49,963 bases of DNA. Origin: RUG14121 sp964533935. Lineage in GTDB: Bacteria > Bacillota_I > Bacilli_A > RF39 > UBA660. Shown here in pieces: positions 45,866-49,963 of the stretch. The stretch lies in NCBI GenBank assembly GCA_964533935.1, contig CAZHOG010000008.1, positions 1 through 49,963 on the forward strand. Reading direction: 5' to 3'. The notes under the pieces were generated by a model, which was not told the origin of the DNA, made no database searches, and was given only the letters and a program-made list of their open reading frames with translations. Position 1 is the stretch's first letter. Every line of letters begins with the position of its first letter. The translations under genes were made by a program, and so were the position numbers.

Positions 45866-46869
45866 GTGCTATAAAAGATGAAAATAAATATAGTATTTTT
45901 TCGGGATTTATATTAGGAGCCATTACTGGAATGTTAGTTTTAGGCATTGTAGTATTTAACATTGATAATTATTTGAATTTTATGAATGTAAATACAAAAA
46001 TTTATAAAGTATTTGCAATATATGCAATAATTCAATTATTTCTGCAATTATTATTAAATTTATCTCTATGCAAATTATATTATGAAAATAAAAATAAAAT
46101 GGCAAACAAATATAGTTTTGGCTTTAATTTAATTAATTTTTCTTCTTTAATTGTTATGAGTTTACTAACTAAAAATCAAATAGTAATAGTGTGTATTTCA
46201 TTAGTAATTACAAGTCTTTTTACTGTAATAATGATTTATAAAATAATAGAAAAAACACATTTTAGAATTAATTTGAAAAATTGCATTAAATATGATTCAG
46301 TAGCATTATTTGCATATTTAAGTATGTTTATGATTTATTTGCTTGGTTTTAAAAATGCATTTAATTTTGGTGAGAAGTACATATTAGCAATATCTTTTGC
46401 AACCTTAATAACAGATTCTCAATGGGATATGTCTTATGCTATAAAAATAGTATCGCAGATTGATATTGCTAAAAAGAATTTTTCTTATAAAGAACATATC
46501 AAAAATAGTAGAAAATTAGTATGTATATTAATTTTATCGACATTAATTATGGGATTAATTTTATACCCTAGTTATAAAACTGAGTTAAGTGCAACAATGA
46601 TTATTACATCTGTTGAATTGATTTGCTTGTTCTTTTATCCAATATATATTACAAAACTTACATTTATTCAATTAGAATATTCTGCTTTAAAAGCGACTCT
46701 TACCAAACAAATTGCAAATTTATTAAGAATTTTTTCTTCATTTATATATTCACCATTTTGTACTAGTATAGGATTGATTATTTCAGTAATTTATCAGTTG
46801 CTATCGACCGATTATATAATTAGAAAAAACAAACTTAATATGGAGATAATAAATGACAAAATCAATTGA
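45850..46869 (+). pseudogene. MATE-type multidrug exporter, N-terminally truncated
   Basis: The exporter frame is open from 45850, overlapping the end of marR. It reads NISAIKDENKYSIFSGFIL before the first ATG at 45931 (312 codons). Codons upstream of the ATG already look like protein, so the true N-terminus (probably the first two membrane helices) is missing. About nine hydrophobic helices remain, with a MATE-subfamily-like stretch ATLITDSQWDMSYAIKIV. AGGAG at 45915 could allow translation from 45931, but the pump would lack essential helices. A deletion of part of the marR 3' end and exporter 5' end explains the junction. A real short protein is less likely. Confidence 0.6.
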
Positions 46870-46966
46870 TATTTCAAGTTATATTACTAATGTTATTTAT
46901 ATAAAGGTGGTTGGATTTCACTTCGTGATAGGATACCATTATAATGATAATTTTTTTAAAAATTAA
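46853..46966 (+). pseudogene. 37-codon ORF, probable gene remnant
   Basis: ATG 46853 with GGAGAT upstream overlaps the exporter end by 17 bp and reads MTKSIDISSYITNV, then stops at 46966. The position and ribosome site look like the start of a third operon gene cut short. No continuation was found in other frames. It could also be a small peptide gene; no family recognised. Confidence 0.35.
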
Positions 46967-47108
46967 ATTCAGTGTAATTTCTGAGTAAACAGATTTAATA
47001 TAACCGTATAAAATAATCATTTGTTATTTCGGAAAAATAATTGTGAATCGGAAATAATAAATAATAGATTTAAAAATGAAATTATTCTAAAATAGAACTG
47101 AGGTGTCT
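46967..47108. other. Non-coding gap before the hypermodification-like gene
   Basis: AT-rich, with no ORF, hairpin terminator or convincing promoter. TTGTGA at 47041 is followed by AT-rich sequence without a clear -10 at 16-18 bp. Confidence 0.4.
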
Positions 47109-48044
47109 ATGAAAAAAAGACAAGAAGTATATGACTTATACTGGTATTTTGCTTATGAAAGACAGAATATTTTTATAAAGAAAAAAAACGGTAAACCTGC
47201 GCCTTGGACGAATGATCCTATTCTTCAAGAATATAAATTTTGTAATAGTTATCGAGTTAATGATAGGGTTAGTCAATATTTGCTAAAAAATGTTATTTAT
47301 AATGGTAAAAAGTATTCAACTGAAGATATGATTTTTAGAATATTATTATTTAAGTTATTTAATAAAGAATCAACTTGGGAATTACTATTAGATAATTTTG
47401 AAGATATATCTTTAAAAAACTTTAATATAAATAAATATTCTGTAGTTTTGGAAAATGCTATATCTAATGGAATTAAAATATATAATGATGCTTATATTAG
47501 TTGTGCCAATAAAGCCTTTGGATATGACAGAAAACATGATAATCATTTGGCTTTATTAAATAAAATGTTTATAGAAGATAAAATACAAAATGAACTCATT
47601 AAATGTAAAACAATGGAGGAGGCATTTCACATAATTAAATCATATCCGCTGATTGGCAATTTCATGGCATATCAATTGATAACAGATATAAATTATAGTA
47701 ATGTCGTTAATTGGAAAGAAAATGAATTTACAGTTGCTGGTCCAGGATCTTTACGAGGAATTAAAAAATGTTTTATTGATAAAGAAAATTTAAGTAATGA
47801 AGATATTATTAAGTATATGTATAAACATCAAAATGATGAATTTAAAAGACTTAATTTAAAATTTAAAAAAATTGGCAATAGACCATTACAACTAATAGAT
47901 TGTCAAAATATTTTTTGTGAATTAGATAAATATTGTAGACAAGCACTGCCAAATTTAAAATCAAATAGAACAAAAATTAAGAAAAAATACATTCAGAAAA
48001 ATGATGAAATTAAATATATATATCCACCAAAATGGAACTTATAG
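47109..48044 (+). CDS. Putative DNA base hypermodification protein (aGPT-Pplase/HMUDK-helical-like)
   Basis: A 311-residue protein. WTNDPILQEYKFCNSYRVND (from about residue 30) is the hallmark of a phage-centred family: the helical domain of 5-hydroxymethyl-dUMP kinases and alpha-glutamyl/putrescinyl-thymine pyrophosphorylases. Later blocks agree: YPLIGNFMAYQLITDINYS, FTVAGPGSLRGIKKCF and LQLIDCQNIFCELDKYCR. Known relatives act on hydroxymethyl-dU-derived bases in phage DNA. No kinase, glycosylase-like or thymidylate-synthase-like partner is nearby. ATG 47109 follows GAGGTG; GTG 47103 lies on that site. The lack of phage structural genes suggests a solitary acquired gene. Confidence 0.75.
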   Translation: MKKRQEVYDLYWYFAYERQNIFIKKKNGKPAPWTNDPILQEYKFCNSYRVNDRVSQYLLKNVIYNGKKYSTEDMIFRILLFKLFNKESTWELLLDNFEDISLKNFNINKYSVVLENAISNGIKIYNDAYISCANKAFGYDRKHDNHLALLNKMFIEDKIQNELIKCKTMEEAFHIIKSYPLIGNFMAYQLITDINYSNVVNWKENEFTVAGPGSLRGIKKCFIDKENLSNEDIIKYMYKHQNDEFKRLNLKFKKIGNRPLQLIDCQNIFCELDKYCRQALPNLKSNRTKIKKKYIQKNDEIKYIYPPKWNL

Positions 48045-48352
48045 AATACTAAGAAAAATAGAATACGGATTAACTAATTTACATAAAGAAAATATAATAT
48101 TTTTCAAGTAACTGCATAAGTTCTGCTAAAAAATAAAAACTTACAAACCATATGGTTTGTAAGTTGGTTTCAATTGGAGCCATAGTTGAGTGATTACACA
48201 ACTTTTCTCACACGAGGATGATATATAAATCATCCAACTACATATAATATAGCATAATATTTAAATTTAGTATATAGTTTCTTTCTTATTAAGTTTCAAT
48301 TAATATTAATATTTGCGATATAGTATAAACAAAATATATCTTTTATTATCAA
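48045..48352. other. 308 bp gap holding a structured-RNA candidate
   Basis: Between the convergent hypermodification-like and DUF4238 genes. No ORF was recognised. It contains a 28 bp perfect palindrome, two further hairpins and a leftward extended -10; see the separate RNA entry. The gap shows no clear terminator for either flanking gene other than the palindrome, which works leftward. Confidence 0.6.
48129..48244 (-). ncRNA. Candidate structured RNA with leftward terminator
   Basis: Read leftward: hairpin GGATGAT/ATCATCC (48235-48216), then AGTTG...CAACT (48203-48184). The last element is a 12 bp stem AACTTACAAACC/GGTTTGTAAGTT (48166-48139) followed directly by TTTTATTTTTT, a strong intrinsic terminator. 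TAGTTG at the 5' side (48240-48235) can also pair with CAACTA (48188-48183), so two folds compete. An extended -10 TGcTATATT lies at 48254-48246. No terminator is seen after DUF4238, so the element could instead be the 3' UTR of that transcript. No known RNA family recognised. Confidence 0.45.
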
Positions 48353-49537
48353 TTACAAATTATTATTCCAATAATCAATAATAAATTTATTAAATTTGTT
48401 TATTTCTTCTTCATTCCATGTAATAGCATTTTTTAGTTCGTTTTTTAATTCAGGTTGATTAAATATTGGTATTATTTTCTTTCGATTAATAAAATTTCCA
48501 TTATAAAATTTTTCATCATAATTTCTTGGAAACCAATCTATAGCATTTTTAGGAACTAGCATTGCTCTTTTAACTAATCTTGAAAAGGTAAACGTATGGT
48601 CTAAATATATATATTTTGAATGATATGAAATTAATTTAGAATTATCTGGCCCTAGAATGGCAGTATTAAATTTTGGGAAATTTAATACTTTTTGTATCTT
48701 ACTTTTTTTGATTTCTTTTATAAGATCTAATGCAAATTTATCATCTTTAAAAAATATATAATTATAAGCATTTAATATTTGATAAAAATTTAAAAATTTT
48801 ACTTCATATTCGTTTTTACAGAGAATAAAATCTTTATCATCTAATTGTAAATAAATTTTCGAATCATAAATAACGCATAATAGTTCACTCGAAATCGGGA
48901 AAAATATTATAAGTCCCGCATTAATATATCCAACACTTTTAATATCAAAATTATTATAATGAATTATCGGATTATCTGAGGATATTAATTTTGCTTTTGT
49001 ATCATATTTTATTATTGATACTTTTAAATCGTCAATTATATTTAAATGGTTTTCAGCAATATCTAATGCTATTTTAATAAATTTTGTTGGATATTCTTTT
49101 TTGTATCTATTTTTTATTTCTGACAAAATTTCATTACTTATTTGTTTATTTTCTTTTTTCAAAGTCATTTCCAACGCTACTTTTTTTGATTGCCATGATA
49201 TTTCTAACAATTCTTCTGACTTATAAATGGTTCTATTTTTTTGATAAATTGCAAATTCTTTTAATTTTGATTTTTCTTCATCTGTTGGATAATTACCTGA
49301 TATTATTTTGTTTATCACATTACACCAATTTGTTTCTAATTTATTTAATTTATTTTCTATAGAATTGTCTTTATCATAAAAATATTTTTCCTTAAATTGA
49401 CTCTTGTAAGGAATATTATTTATGTTTTTAGCTTTACTAATATTAATTATATTAAATTTTTTGCTTTCATTAGAAAAATTTTTAAGGTAGAATTGTGGAA
49501 TGTAATGTTGTTCCTTTGTATGAGCAGTATTATTCAT
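48353..49537 (-). CDS. DUF4238 family protein
   Basis: A 394-residue cytoplasmic protein. The N-terminal KEQHYIPQFYLKNFS is the DUF4238 signature. Also seen are KYFYD...ENKLNKLE, the LISSDNPIIHYNNF block and LIIFFPISSELL, which recur in the family. No enzymatic activity is established, though the conserved HYIP His and late SDNP would suit a metal- or nucleic-acid-processing site (inference). DUF4238 genes are typically scattered and accessory. I start at the ATG at 49537 behind GGGAGGAA; TTG 49552 is rejected. It is 77 bp downstream of an XRE gene on the same strand. Confidence 0.8.
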   Translation of the reverse strand: MNNTAHTKEQHYIPQFYLKNFSNESKKFNIINISKAKNINNIPYKSQFKEKYFYDKDNSIENKLNKLETNWCNVINKIISGNYPTDEEKSKLKEFAIYQKNRTIYKSEELLEISWQSKKVALEMTLKKENKQISNEILSEIKNRYKKEYPTKFIKIALDIAENHLNIIDDLKVSIIKYDTKAKLISSDNPIIHYNNFDIKSVGYINAGLIIFFPISSELLCVIYDSKIYLQLDDKDFILCKNEYEVKFLNFYQILNAYNYIFFKDDKFALDLIKEIKKSKIQKVLNFPKFNTAILGPDNSKLISYHSKYIYLDHTFTFSRLVKRAMLVPKNAIDWFPRNYDEKFYNGNFINRKKIIPIFNQPELKNELKNAITWNEEEINKFNKFIIDYWNNNL

Positions 49538-49552
49538 TATAGTTCCTCCCAA

Positions 49553-49581
49553 AGAAAAAGTACTATTCTATTGAATAGTAC
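49553..49581 (-). promoter_or_regulatory. Inverted repeat before DUF4238: operator or terminator/attenuator
   Basis: GTACTATTC / GAATAGTAC (49560-49568 and 49573-49581, spacer TATT), a perfect 9 bp inverted repeat. Read leftward it is followed by TTTTTCTTT and then the DUF4238 ribosome site. A leftward TATAAT is at 49594-49589, so the repeat also covers the likely start point, as an XRE operator would. Confidence 0.6.
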
Positions 49582-49614
49582 AAAACTTATTATAAGTATA
49601 TCACTTTTTAATGA

Positions 49615-49857
49615 TTATTCAAATAACTTATCCATAGTTATTCCTAAAACTACAGATATTTTATATAAAGTATCAACAGAACAACCAACGGATCCTTTTT
49701 TATATTCAAGTCTTCTTATAAAATCGTAAGATCTTCCTACATCAACAGCTAATTGCTCTTGAGTAATTCCTGCAACTTTTCTATATTTTCTAATATTAGT
49801 TGATACACGTATCATAATATTTTCTTCAAAATTAAAATCTCTTTTAAATGTTGTCAT
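49615..49857 (-). CDS. XRE-family helix-turn-helix regulator
   Basis: An 80-residue protein with one HTH (residues about 20-78): STNIRKYRKVAGITQEQLAV, then DVGRSYDFIRRLEYKKGS, and DTLYKISVVLGITMDKLFE. Such small Cro/C-type proteins act as repressors or controllers of an adjoining effector gene, as in restriction-modification and toxin systems. Ribosome site AGAGGTG before ATG. Upstream are a leftward TATAAT (49879-49874) and a direct repeat TTTATGGC/TTTATGTC spaced one helical turn (49888-49905 on the top strand). Confidence 0.9.
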   Translation of the reverse strand: MTTFKRDFNFEENIMIRVSTNIRKYRKVAGITQEQLAVDVGRSYDFIRRLEYKKGSVGCSVDTLYKISVVLGITMDKLFE

Positions 49858-49873
49858 AAATATTTCACCTCTA

Positions 49874-49905
49874 ATTATATTGTCCTATTTATGGCATTTT
49901 ATGTC
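49874..49905 (-). promoter_or_regulatory. Promoter region of the XRE-DUF4238 unit with direct repeats
   Basis: Leftward TATAAT at 49879-49874. Two direct repeats (TTTATGGC 49888-49895, TTTATGTC 49898-49905, top strand) are spaced 10 bp over the -20 to -35 region, where an autoregulator could bind. No good -35 hexamer. Confidence 0.35.
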
Positions 49906-49963
49906 CGGCGTTAAATAAAAAGTAAAGTGCACAATAGAGTGTATGAATATTCAAAAAAGTGTA

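Noticed and set aside
45850..46966. Insertion sequence causing the marR-MATE junction
   Set aside because: No transposase fragment, terminal inverted repeats or target duplication was seen; a simple deletion fits better.
48139..48166. Palindrome as a CRISPR repeat
   Set aside because: Only one copy is present, with no spacer-length repeats or cas genes.
48129..48244. Type III (ToxI-like) antitoxin RNA
   Set aside because: No tandem repeats of about 35 nt and no ToxN-like gene beside it.
1..49963. Mycoplasma-type code (UGA as Trp)
   Set aside because: gltX ends in TGA and prfB uses an in-frame TGA as its regulatory stop; Trp is encoded by TGG.
1..49963. tRNA or rRNA genes
   Set aside because: No cloverleaf with a TTCGAATC-like arm or rRNA-like stretch was recognised; a tRNAscan run would settle it.

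Overview
This is an AT-rich, densely coding stretch of a low-GC Gram-positive chromosome. It uses the standard code: release factor 2 is present, with its own in-frame UGA frameshift, and gltX ends in TGA. Lgt, a lipoteichoic-acid-synthase-like protein and an amidase indicate a monoderm cell with a wall. The gene content and style resemble uncultured gut Bacilli (RF39/Mollicutes-related lineages), but that placement is an inference. The soj/parA-spo0J/parB, mscS, DUF951, ychF and rpsF-ssb-rpsR genes, with tilS-ftsH nearby, match the origin-proximal neighbourhood of Firmicutes. dnaA and the origin itself are not in the window.

Layout. 1-4.7 kb: 5'-truncated amidase, Zn-dependent phospholipase-like gene, an Abi_2 (HEPN) gene translationally coupled to an HtrA protease, and an unknown acidic protein. 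4.7-9.2 kb: prfB with programmed frameshift, tilS and ftsH. 9.2-14.7 kb: tail-anchored unknown, parA, parB, mscS, DUF951, AbgT transporter. 14.8-20.2 kb: unknown gene and ychF, then a degenerate gltX, a normal cysS and a YugP homologue without its protease motif. 20.2-26.4 kb: clpC-like gene, BI-1 protein, rpsF-ssb-rpsR, a large coiled-coil protein and a small DUF1292-like partner. 26.4-35.5 kb: T-box and pheST, then leftward membrane and HD genes, uvrA, and a leftward DUF1292/tail-anchored pair. 35.6-45.4 kb: lgt, trxB-like, tex, LTA-synthase-like, asnB, a membrane-flavodoxin fusion and a VanZ-RDD protein.

From 45.4 kb the window becomes accessory: marR with a palindromic operator next to a 5'-truncated MATE exporter, a 37-codon remnant ORF, a solitary homologue of phage DNA-base hypermodification proteins, a structured RNA candidate read leftward, and a leftward XRE-DUF4238 gene pair. 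This right end is the best place to look for an undescribed system.

Regulation visible in sequence: many transcription units start with an extended -10 (TGnTATAAT) and a very short leader. Most end in a compact hairpin plus U-tract, and the intergenic gaps are small.
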